This document shows positions 6,674 to 11,531 of a stretch of DNA of 11,531 bases, one piece after another (positions within the stretch are counted from its first letter, which is position 1; every line of letters starts with the position of its first letter). This DNA comes from CAZTAK01 sp964611585. GTDB taxonomy: Bacteria; Pseudomonadota; Alphaproteobacteria; SHVP01. The DNA is taken from the NCBI GenBank assembly GCA_964611585.1, contig CAZTAK010000071.1, positions 1 to 11,531 of the forward strand, in the 5' to 3' direction. A program made the translations under genes and the position numbers. The notes below the pieces were generated by a model. It saw only the letters and a list, made by a program, of their open reading frames with translations. It was not told the origin of the DNA and did no database searches.

Positions 6674-7192
6674 ATGACGAAAATCGATTTCCAGCCGGTG
6701 CGGCCGGCCGACCCCGCGGGCCGCGTCCTTTATCTTCTTGCCTATACCTTCGTCCTGATCGGCGGCGCGATCATGGCCGCGGTGACGGTCATGACGGTGA
6801 CCAGCATTCTCGGCCGGTGGCTGTTTCTGTCGCCGATCTACGGCGATTTCGAGCTCGCCGCCATCGGCACGGCGATTTCGGTATTTCTGTTTCTGCCCTA
6901 TTGCCATTTGCTGCGGGGCAACGTCGTCGTCGACCTGTTCCTGGCGTGGGCGCCGGAGCGCGTGCAAATCCTGTTCGATGCGGTCGGCTCTGCGATGCTG
7001 GGAGTGATCGGTGGCGTGCTGGCGTGGCGCATGGCGCTCGGCGGCGCCGACATGTTCCGATACGGCGAGGTATCGATCATCGTCGGGTTTCCAATCTGGA
7101 TCCCGTTTCCGTTCGCGGTGGCGGCCGGCGCGCTGCTCGCATTGTGTTGCCTCTATACGACGGTGCGCGACGTTCTAAGGGCCGTTCGTTGA
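6674..7192 (+). CDS. dctQ: TRAP transporter small permease, DctQ family
   Basis: This 172-residue membrane protein has the four-helix pattern of DctQ, the small integral subunit that works with DctM: VLYLLAYTFVLIGGAIMAAV (about 16-35), a second segment around FELAAIGTAISVFLFLPYC (about 58-76), a third at SAMLGVIGGVLAW and a fourth at FPFAVAAGALLALCCLY. GRWLF after helix 1 and LRGNVVVDLF after helix 2 are typical of the family. I chose ATG 6674 because family similarity begins right there (MTKIDFQ, then the first helix); earlier in-frame codons back to 6473 encode unlikely sequence. No clear SD is present, and a strong hairpin ends 7 nt upstream. The stop codon overlaps the TTG start of the large permease, which points to translational coupling. 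Confidence 0.9.
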   Translation: MTKIDFQPVRPADPAGRVLYLLAYTFVLIGGAIMAAVTVMTVTSILGRWLFLSPIYGDFELAAIGTAISVFLFLPYCHLLRGNVVVDLFLAWAPERVQILFDAVGSAMLGVIGGVLAWRMALGGADMFRYGEVSIIVGFPIWIPFPFAVAAGALLALCCLYTTVRDVLRAVR

Positions 7193-8508
7193 GCAGTTTC
7201 GAGATTGCCCTGACCGGGATTGCCGTTCTGGTCGGCTTGCTCGCGATTCGCATTCCGGTCGGCGTGGCGATGATTGCGGTCGGTGTCGGCGGGTACATGT
7301 CGATATCCGGGTTCGTTCCGCTCTTGAACTTCGCCAAAACCTCGGCCTATTGGCGGTTCGCCAACTACGATCTCTCGATCATTCCGATGTTCCTGCTGAT
7401 GAGCCAGTTCGCGGCCCGGGCCGGTCTCAGCAGGGCGCTGTTCAATTCGGCAAACACCTTTCTCGGCCACCGCCGCGGCGGCGTCGCCATGGCCGCGGTC
7501 GGGGGGTGCGCGGGCTTCGGCGCCATTTGCGGTTCGTCACTGGCAACCGCTGCGACGATGGCCGAGGTGGCGCTGCCGGAACTGCGGCGCTTCCAATATT
7601 CCGGCGCGCTTGCGACCGGGGCCCTGGCAGCCGGCGGCACGCTCGGGATTCTGATTCCGCCCTCGGTCGTTTTGGTCATCTATTCGATCGCGGTCGAGGC
7701 CAACATCGTCACCATGTTCCAGGCCGCGCTGGTGCCGGGCCTGCTGGCGGCGGGCGGCTACATTCTGACGATCTCGATCTATGTCCGCATCAGGCCCGAG
7801 GCGGGCCCGGTCGGGCCACGCGCGAACCGGCATCAGCGCCTGGGTGCGCTGGTCGAAACCTGGCCGGTGATCCTGATTTTCGGTGTGGTCATCGGCGGCA
7901 TCTATTTCGGCGTGTTTACGCCCACCGAAGGGGCGGCCGTCGGGGCGCTTGGCACCTTCATCATTGCCGTGTGGCGCGGCGGGTTGCGGTTGCGCGGGTT
8001 TATCGAATGTGTGGTTTCGGCTTCGGTTTCGACGGCGATGATCTTCTTGATCCTCTTGGGCGCGGATTTTTTCAACGCCTTTCTCGGGCTTTCGCGGATG
8101 CCGGCGGATCTGGTCGAACTGATCGGCAACAGCGGCCTCGGTTCGATTGCCATTCTGTTGCTGATCGTCGTGATCTACATCGCGCTCGGCACGGTGATGG
8201 ACAGCATGGCGATGATCCTGCTGACGGTGCCGATCTTCTGGCCGATCATCGCCGGGCTCGATTTCGGAATGCCTGAAGCCGATCTCAAGATGTGGTTCGG
8301 GATTATCGCCCTGATCGTGGTCGAGGTGGGCCTGATAACGCCGCCGGTCGGCCTCAACGTGTTCATCATCAACTCGATGGCAAAGGGCGTGCACCTAAAA
8401 GAAACCTTTGCCGGCGTGATGCCGTTCCTCGTCTCGGATGTGGTGCGGGTGACGCTGCTGATCGCCTTTCCGGCGTTGACCTTGGCGCTGCCGCATTTGT
8501 TGCAATAG
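7189..8508 (+). CDS. dctM: TRAP transporter large permease, DctM family
   Basis: This 439-residue multispanning protein forms the transport channel of the TRAP system, driving uptake with an ion gradient. Family landmarks are AIRIPVGVAMI (19-29), GGCAGFGAICGSSLATAATM (105-124), GTLGILIPPSVVLVIY (150-165), GIYFGVFTPTEGAAVGA (237-253), LGTVMDSMAMILLTVPIF (333-350) and GLITPPVGLNVFII (381-394). Length is standard and about 11-12 helices are apparent. The frame stays open upstream, but that extension antisenses nothing real and overlaps dctQ. The best start is TTG at 7189, overlapping the dctQ TGA (TTGA), with AAGGG at 7178-7182 (spacing about 6 nt) as SD. An ATG at 7270 would remove most of the first helix. 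Translational coupling to dctQ is likely. Confidence 0.94.
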   Translation: MSSFEIALTGIAVLVGLLAIRIPVGVAMIAVGVGGYMSISGFVPLLNFAKTSAYWRFANYDLSIIPMFLLMSQFAARAGLSRALFNSANTFLGHRRGGVAMAAVGGCAGFGAICGSSLATAATMAEVALPELRRFQYSGALATGALAAGGTLGILIPPSVVLVIYSIAVEANIVTMFQAALVPGLLAAGGYILTISIYVRIRPEAGPVGPRANRHQRLGALVETWPVILIFGVVIGGIYFGVFTPTEGAAVGALGTFIIAVWRGGLRLRGFIECVVSASVSTAMIFLILLGADFFNAFLGLSRMPADLVELIGNSGLGSIAILLLIVVIYIALGTVMDSMAMILLTVPIFWPIIAGLDFGMPEADLKMWFGIIALIVVEVGLITPPVGLNVFIINSMAKGVHLKETFAGVMPFLVSDVVRVTLLIAFPALTLALPHLLQ

Positions 8509-8567
8509 CAGCGGCCTGTCGTCACAAACTTGCCCGGCCGGAAGCGGACATCCAGTGTGAACGCGCC

Positions 8568-8588
8568 TAGGGTCCGTTAATGACCCTA
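8568..8588. terminator. Perfect 7-bp hairpin after dctM, possible terminator
   Basis: TAGGGTC (8568-8574) and GACCCTA (8582-8588) are perfect inverted repeats around the 7-nt loop CGTTAAT, 60 nt past the dctM stop. There is no T tract after it on either strand, so it is at best a weak or Rho-assisted terminator or a processing barrier; it could equally be part of a dispersed repeat. Confidence 0.3.
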
Positions 8589-8684
8589 AGCGGGCGCCGA
8601 TCTGCGCTTTGCATCATTCCGAGCGACCTTGGGAGCTTGTCAGTCCGCCGGGCCGATACTTCGCGCAGCATGTCAGCCGCAGAC

Positions 8685-8720
8685 ACACAATCGCAGAAAC
8701 ACAATCGCAGAAACACAATG
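8685..8720. repeat. 14-bp tandem repeat, about 2.6 copies
   Basis: The unit ACACAATCGCAGAA occurs at 8685-8698 and exactly again at 8699-8712, followed by a partial third copy ACACAAT at 8713-8719. It is AT-richer than its surroundings. It may be a replication-slippage product; no gene or known element explains it. Confidence 0.8.
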
Positions 8721-8773
8721 AGCGAGAACTGGCCAGGCGGTCTCAAGTGGCCGCAATTCCGCGAGGACCGAGC

Positions 8774-9712
8774 CTACGCCGCGCCATTGAACATGTTTCG
8801 GAGGCGTGACTTTGTCGATTCGAGAACGATTTTCTCGAACCGGATCCCGGCACATGAGGCGCAGCTTTCGTAATGGTTTTTGTCGCGATTGAGTTGCTTG
8901 CGCATCGCCCGGATCGCCGCGCCATTTAGTAGTTCTTCTGTCGTACTGATCTTCTATATATGCGGGAGGCGAAGGTCGCTGCCAACATTGACGGCGCAGG
9001 GCAACAGGTAACTGTCAGAATTGAAATGAAGCCCACGGTAGGGCGCGTGGCAGTTTCCGGGGACTGTACCGATATCGCCGTTGCGAAAGTTCTCGTCCAT
9101 GTGGGGTAGCAAGACATTGCCGCGGTCAAGCCCAAATCCATCGCAATAGGCCCGCATGGTTTCAATCCGTGTCTGGTTGTCCGTGTTGATGAGGAATTGC
9201 GGATAGACCGTGCATTTTCCCTTGGCCAGGATCGCCAGATTTTCGTTGACGCGATCCCACCGGCCGCCGATACGGTAGGTGTTGTAGCTTTCTTCGTCCC
9301 ATCCATCGAGCGAACAAATGATATGCAGGAGCGGCACTTCCGCCAACTGTTCAGCGAGGCGGGTGGAATAGTTGAGGTTGGTTGAAATCCAAATCGGCTT
9401 TCACTCGGCCAGCACGATATCCAGCAGCGAATCAAAATTCTTGTGGAGCAACGGTTCACCCCACATCGACAGCACAAAGGCCCGACTGATTTTACCGGCA
9501 AGGCGGACAATCTTTTCGAAATCTTCCCGCGTGATCTGCTTGCGCTTCCGCTCAACAGTCCGGGCGCCGCGCGCGACCGGGCAAAGCGGACAGGAAAGAT
9601 TGCAGAACGATGTCAACTCGATGGTCGTCGACTCGTAGGTGCCGGTGATCCGGCCATCGGAGCGCAGGTGGATATCGGCAAGACGGCGTAACTTGCTGAG
9701 AACGACGGACAT
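8774..9712 (-). pseudogene. Radical SAM/SPASM protein gene broken by two in-frame stops
   Basis: The minus-strand frame from ATG 9712 to the TAG at 8776-8774 spans 312 codons, a normal length for a radical SAM enzyme with a C-terminal SPASM domain. The [4Fe-4S]/SAM cluster motif is C37-NLS-C41-PL-C44, followed by MWGEPLLHKNFDSLL (GGEPLLHP-like), ISTNLNYS and IICSLDGWDEESY. The SPASM part has GNCHAPYRGLHFNSDSYLLP, PCAVNVGSD, then ELLNGAAIRAMRKQLNRD and YESCASCAG. Two stops interrupt this single frame: TGA at 9403-9401 (codon 104) and TAG at 8956-8954. Homology continues in the same frame across both, so these are point changes, most simply CGA to TGA and CAG to TAG. The first fragment keeps the cluster motif but only about a third of the protein. 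Substrate unknown; it diverges from the amidotransferase gene. Confidence 0.85.
8819..8839. repeat. 8-bp perfect inverted repeat inside the radical SAM remnant
   Basis: TTCGAGAA (8819-8826) and TTCTCGAA (8832-8839) are perfect complements around a 5-nt loop. On the minus strand it falls within the last codons of the reconstructed radical SAM frame, encoding part of RFEKIVLES, so it may be coincidental with coding sequence. No T tract follows on either strand, so it is not scored as a terminator. Confidence 0.5.
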
Positions 9713-10017
9713 CTTCAAGATCGCTTGTGGTCGCGAATGCGGGCAGGCGAAACATACGCTCCCGCCCGATTGGCGGCAACCGACCGGCAACACGACGGCA
9801 CCGCACGGCCACCGGCCCCAACAGAAGGGTGTCGAGACTGATAAGCCCTGAAGTTCGGCAGGTTCGGTTCTGGCTATCAGCGGAAATTTGGGTGAGGAAA
9901 CGACACCAACCGACACCTTGCGTCCAGTTCCATCGCGCCGGGGCGGCACACCGTTGTCAAACCGTCCCTCCCGTTCCTATGGTGTTAACACCGGTCTGAC
10001 CAACGCCAGCGCGCCTC
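9713..10017. other. Divergent intergenic region
   Basis: These 305 nt separate the minus-strand radical SAM pseudogene and the plus-strand amidotransferase-like gene. A minus-strand extension of the radical SAM frame to 9949 is open but unusually Cys/Arg/Pro-rich and unlike protein. The right end carries the candidate promoter and palindrome described separately. Nothing else was recognised, and no convincing promoter or SD for the radical SAM gene was found (TTGAAG directly abuts its ATG), in keeping with gene decay. Confidence 0.5.
9954..9992 (+). promoter_or_regulatory. Candidate promoter with overlapping perfect palindrome
   Basis: TTGTCA (9954-9959) and TATGGT (9978-9983) are spaced 18 nt, a plausible sigma70-type pair for the amidotransferase-like gene (predicted start of transcription near 9990, ATG at 10018). 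The perfect palindrome GGTGTTAACACC (9981-9992) overlaps the -10 and start site, where a bound repressor would block transcription. The palindrome is certain; promoter and operator function are inferred. Confidence 0.4.
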
Positions 10018-10728
10018 ATGAAATCCGTTCTCGTCCTCCAGCATACCGAAGCCGAGTTCCTCGGGTTGATCGAAGATCACCTCGAGGGGCGTGGTATCGG
10101 CTTTCAGTACTTACGGCCGTTTTCGGGAACCATCCTGCCGCCGGACGCGGGCGAGGCGGACGGGCTGATCGTTCTCGGCGGCGGGCAATGGGGTAGCGAA
10201 TCCCAACCGCGCCTGCCGACCCTAGAGGCCGAGGTCGATCTCGCACGCGATTTTCTCGCCAAGGGCCGGCCGGTTATCGGTTTCGCACTGGGCGCGCAGA
10301 TTCTGGCGCGGGCGTCGGGCGGAGGCGCCGCGGCATCAGAACTCGAATTCGGCGTATTGCGGGCGCGGCGCACGGTTGCGGACGCACTCGGCGGTCACCT
10401 TCCCGAAGTGTTTCCACTTGCGGTCTATATGCGCGACCGGCCGCTGCCACCGGCCGCCGCAACGATCCTGGCAACCGACGACGCGGGCGGGCCGGCCGTG
10501 TTTCAGATCGGCAAGAATGCTTTCGGTTTCACCGGTCACCCCGGCGCCAAGACCGGCATGATCGAAGACCTGGTGATGGAATTCGGCGAGTGGCACGAAG
10601 ACGTGTCGGCACAGATGGATGCCGTCCGCCGCGCCCAATCCGAGATCGAGGCGGCGCTGATTTCGCTGATGGCGGGGTTGATGGCGGTCACCGGGCTCAT
10701 GCGCGACGGTTCGTCCAAACCGGACTGA
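10018..10728 (+). CDS. Class I glutamine amidotransferase-like protein lacking catalytic residues
   Basis: This 236-residue protein has the class I glutamine amidotransferase fold order: MKSVLVLQH strand (1-9), ADGLIVLGGGQWGS (47-60, oxyanion-type glycine loop), RPVIGFALGAQILARASGG (84-102) and FGFTGHPGAKTGMI (169-182). In active enzymes the third block reads 'GICLGAQ', with Cys as nucleophile; here Ala90 takes its place. The triad's second half, normally 'HPE', reads H174-P-G, so Glu is also lost. It therefore should not hydrolyse glutamine and may act as a binding or scaffold protein. A C-terminal helix (EIEAALISLMAGLMAVTGLM, 209-228) is added. It precedes the dsrE and hdrC genes. Glutamine amidotransferase (gat) genes have been described, as I recall, within lip-sHdr clusters of sulfur oxidisers, which fits this position. 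No SD is visible before the ATG. Confidence 0.88.
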   Translation: MKSVLVLQHTEAEFLGLIEDHLEGRGIGFQYLRPFSGTILPPDAGEADGLIVLGGGQWGSESQPRLPTLEAEVDLARDFLAKGRPVIGFALGAQILARASGGGAAASELEFGVLRARRTVADALGGHLPEVFPLAVYMRDRPLPPAAATILATDDAGGPAVFQIGKNAFGFTGHPGAKTGMIEDLVMEFGEWHEDVSAQMDAVRRAQSEIEAALISLMAGLMAVTGLMRDGSSKPD

Positions 10729-10737
10729 GAGAGTCAA

Positions 10738-10754
10738 GGTTTTGAAATAAAACC
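10738..10754. terminator. AT-rich hairpin after the amidotransferase-like gene
   Basis: GGTTTT (10738-10743) and AAAACC (10749-10754) form a 6-bp stem over GAAAT, 9 nt past the stop codon, followed by GTTTTC. The stem is short and AT-rich and the T run is only four, so termination would be weak at most. Confidence 0.3.
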
Positions 10755-10778
10755 GTTTTCTGCGGTCGTGGGGGATGC

Positions 10779-10807
10779 TTGGCATGTAAATAAGAAATGC
10801 CTAATAT
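10779..10807 (+). promoter_or_regulatory. Sigma70-like promoter of the dsrE-hdrC unit with internal dyad
   Basis: TTGGCA (10779-10784) and TAATAT (10802-10807) are separated by exactly 17 nt within a locally AT-rich island; five of six -35 and four of six -10 bases fit consensus. Transcription would begin near 10814, giving a leader of about 47 nt to the ATG at 10861. GGCAT (10781-10785) and ATGCC (10797-10801) form an inverted repeat with an 11-nt spacer between the two hexamers, and another ATGC lies at 10775-10778. A winged-helix regulator could bind here; sHdr clusters are known to be controlled by ArsR-type repressors, but the actual regulator is not in the window. Confidence 0.5.
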
Positions 10808-10860
10808 TAAACAGAATTGATGCTGGCGCGGCGCCGGCGCACAATGGATTGCGGGAAGGC

Positions 10861-11238
10861 ATGGCCGAAAAACTCGTCATCATCATGGTGAACACCGATC
10901 CCCGGAACGGGGAGGAATTGGGTGCGCCCTTCTTTCAGGCGACCGTCGCGGCGGCGATGGAATACGAAGTCGAAGTCGTCTGTACCGCTACGTCCGGCAA
11001 GCTGATGAAGAAGGGCGTCGCCGAAAAGCTCGTCGTCAAGGATGGCTCACCCAAGACGGTCTACGATTTCATCAAGGATGCCCACGAGGCGGGCGTGAAG
11101 TTCTACTGCTGTTCGCCCAATCTCGATCTTTTCGACATGACCGAGGACGACCTGATCCCGGAATGCGAGGGCATCGTCGGCGGCGCCCACGTCATCGAAC
11201 AGGTGATGGAAGACGACATCCGGGTGCTGACCTACTAG
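10861..11238 (+). CDS. dsrE3C: DsrE-family sulfurtransferase, DsrE3C-like
   Basis: This 125-residue cytoplasmic DsrE/DsrF-like protein probably carries sulfane sulfur on cysteine and passes it to the sHdr system. Features are KLVIIMVNTDPRNGEELGAP (4-23), FFQATVAAAMEYEVEVVC (24-41), KGVAEKLVV (51-59), DFIKDAHEAGVKFYCCSPNL (69-88) and the C-terminal GGAHVIEQVMEDDIRVLTY. Cys83-Cys84 occupy the conserved DsrE active-site position; other cysteines are 41 and 102. DsrE3C proteins of sHdr clusters are, to my recollection, noted for this adjacent pair. The start at 10861 is where family similarity begins; GGGAAGG lies directly upstream with short spacing, and an in-frame upstream extension to 10768 would cross the candidate promoter. 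The hdrC-like gene starts 15 nt after the stop, so co-transcription is very likely. Family call secure; the subtype rests on cysteines and neighbour. Confidence 0.9.
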   Translation: MAEKLVIIMVNTDPRNGEELGAPFFQATVAAAMEYEVEVVCTATSGKLMKKGVAEKLVVKDGSPKTVYDFIKDAHEAGVKFYCCSPNLDLFDMTEDDLIPECEGIVGGAHVIEQVMEDDIRVLTY

Positions 11239-11253
11239 GCCGTGGACGCGCGC

Positions 11254-11531
11254 ATGACAGAGGCAGCGACGCCGATCGGCGAACCGGGTTCGGACTTACC
11301 CGTCGTTGCCTACGAAACACTCGAACAGGTGTTCGACGATATCCGTTCGAACATCCGTTACGACCACGAACTTCACGGCTGTCTAAACTGCGGCATTTGC
11401 ACGGCGACCTGCCCGGCGGCGCATTACTACGATTTCAGTCCGCGCGAGATCGTCCAGCTGCTGTGGACCGAAAACCTCGAAGGCATCTACGACGCCATGC
11501 AGGAAAAAATCTGGGCCTGCGCCCAGTGCTA
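11254..11531 (+). CDS. hdrC1: sHdrC1-like heterodisulfide reductase iron-sulfur subunit (5' part)
   Basis: The first 92 residues of an HdrC-like ferredoxin subunit are present; the gene runs off the window. After a short N-terminal tail and ETLEQVFDDIRSNIRYDHEL comes a first [4Fe-4S] motif, C43-LN-C46-GI-C49-TAT-C53-P, then FSPREIVQLLWTENLEGIYD, a typical HdrC helix, and the beginning of the second motif, C89-AQ-C92. In sHdr systems HdrC subunits wire electrons to the HdrA/HdrB core that oxidises protein-bound sulfur to sulfite in the cytoplasm. Assignment to sHdrC1 rather than a methanogen-type HdrC or a glycolate-oxidase iron-sulfur protein relies on the DsrE gene directly upstream. The start is ATG 11254; an in-frame GTG at 11242 is an alternative, and neither has a strong SD. 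Only 15 nt separate it from dsrE. Confidence 0.88.
   Translation, partial: MTEAATPIGEPGSDLPVVAYETLEQVFDDIRSNIRYDHELHGCLNCGICTATCPAAHYYDFSPREIVQLLWTENLEGIYDAMQEKIWACAQC

Larger units (their letters stand above)
8509..8773. other. Intergenic region between dctM and the radical SAM pseudogene
   Basis: No credible gene lies in these 265 nt between two convergent reading frames. A plus-strand frame from 8580 to 8873 is open, but it runs antisense into the radical SAM remnant and includes the tandem repeat, so it is not credited. The stretch contains a 7-bp hairpin (8568-8588) and a 14-bp tandem repeat (8685-8720). AAGCGGACATCC (about 8542-8553) and AAGCGGGCGCC (about 8588-8598) look like two diverged versions of one short sequence flanking the hairpin, in the manner of a dispersed intergenic element. 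Confidence 0.45.

Noticed and set aside
5453..6967. Long minus-strand open frame of 504 codons
   Set aside because: Antisense to dctP, the gap and part of dctQ; high His/Arg/Asp/Gln content typical of antisense GC-rich frames and no domain recognised.
7537..8394. Minus-strand open frame of 285 codons
   Set aside because: Antisense to dctM with extreme His/Asp/Arg composition; a shadow of transmembrane coding sequence.
8685..8720. CRISPR-like repeat
   Set aside because: The copies are contiguous with no spacers and the unit is only 14 bp.
8580..8873. Plus-strand open frame of 97 codons after dctM
   Set aside because: Includes the tandem repeat and runs antisense into the reconstructed radical SAM frame; no SD and no similarity.
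9401..9403. In-frame TGA as a selenocysteine codon
   Set aside because: The position lies between LAE and KPIWISTN, not at a cysteine of the radical SAM cluster or at a catalytic thiol. Only a 4-bp stem is visible just downstream, too weak for a bacterial SECIS, and a second stop (TAG) occurs in the same gene.

Overview
The window looks like chromosomal DNA of a high-GC alphaproteobacterium, most like the Rhodospirillales or a related marine or soil lineage. This rests on GC-rich coding sequence, a TRAP (DctP/Q/M) transporter, a GMC oxidoreductase, a PuuE-type deacetylase and an sHdr-type sulfur-oxidation locus. No phage genes, transposase, tRNA, rRNA or CRISPR array is visible.

Region A (220-4762) is a small-molecule metabolism block. 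On the plus strand are an NTF2/SnoaL-like protein (220-612) and a PuuE-like deacetylase/allantoinase (913-1848). Facing them on the minus strand is a compact probable operon: a second NTF2-like protein (4762-4337), a GMC flavin oxidoreductase (4280-2670) and a 230-residue protein of unknown function (2592-1900). The two NTF2-like proteins are recognisable paralogues and sit at the two ends of the block.

Region B (4799-5284) is gene rubble. A minus-strand C-terminal stump of a D-2-hydroxyacid dehydrogenase abuts a plus-strand scrap of an amidase around its catalytic lysine, which suggests an old recombination or deletion junction.

Region C (5285-8508) encodes a complete TRAP transporter: DctP-like binding protein, DctQ-like small permease and DctM-like large permease. 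The P-Q gap is unusually long (357 nt with the dctQ start chosen here). It holds several hairpins, two of them mutually exclusive, and a 14-bp stem ending 7 nt before the dctQ start codon. Region A enzymes plausibly process what this transporter imports, but the substrate cannot be read from sequence.

Region D (8509-10017) holds a small tandem repeat and hairpins, then a minus-strand radical SAM/SPASM gene (9712-8774). That gene is full length only if two in-frame stop codons (TGA at 9403-9401, TAG at 8956-8954) are read through, so it is best read as a pseudogene. Its second stop was found by following the frame into apparently empty DNA, where SPASM-like sequence with a CxxC pair continues.

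Region E (10018-11531, running off the end) is the start of what looks like an sHdr (sulfur-oxidising heterodisulfide reductase-like) cluster. It has a class I glutamine amidotransferase-like protein that lacks the catalytic Cys and Glu, a DsrE-family sulfurtransferase with adjacent cysteines (DsrE3C-like), and the 5' part of an sHdrC1-like iron-sulfur subunit. A good sigma70-like promoter with an ATGCC-type dyad precedes dsrE, and a perfect 12-bp palindrome overlaps the candidate promoter of the amidotransferase gene.
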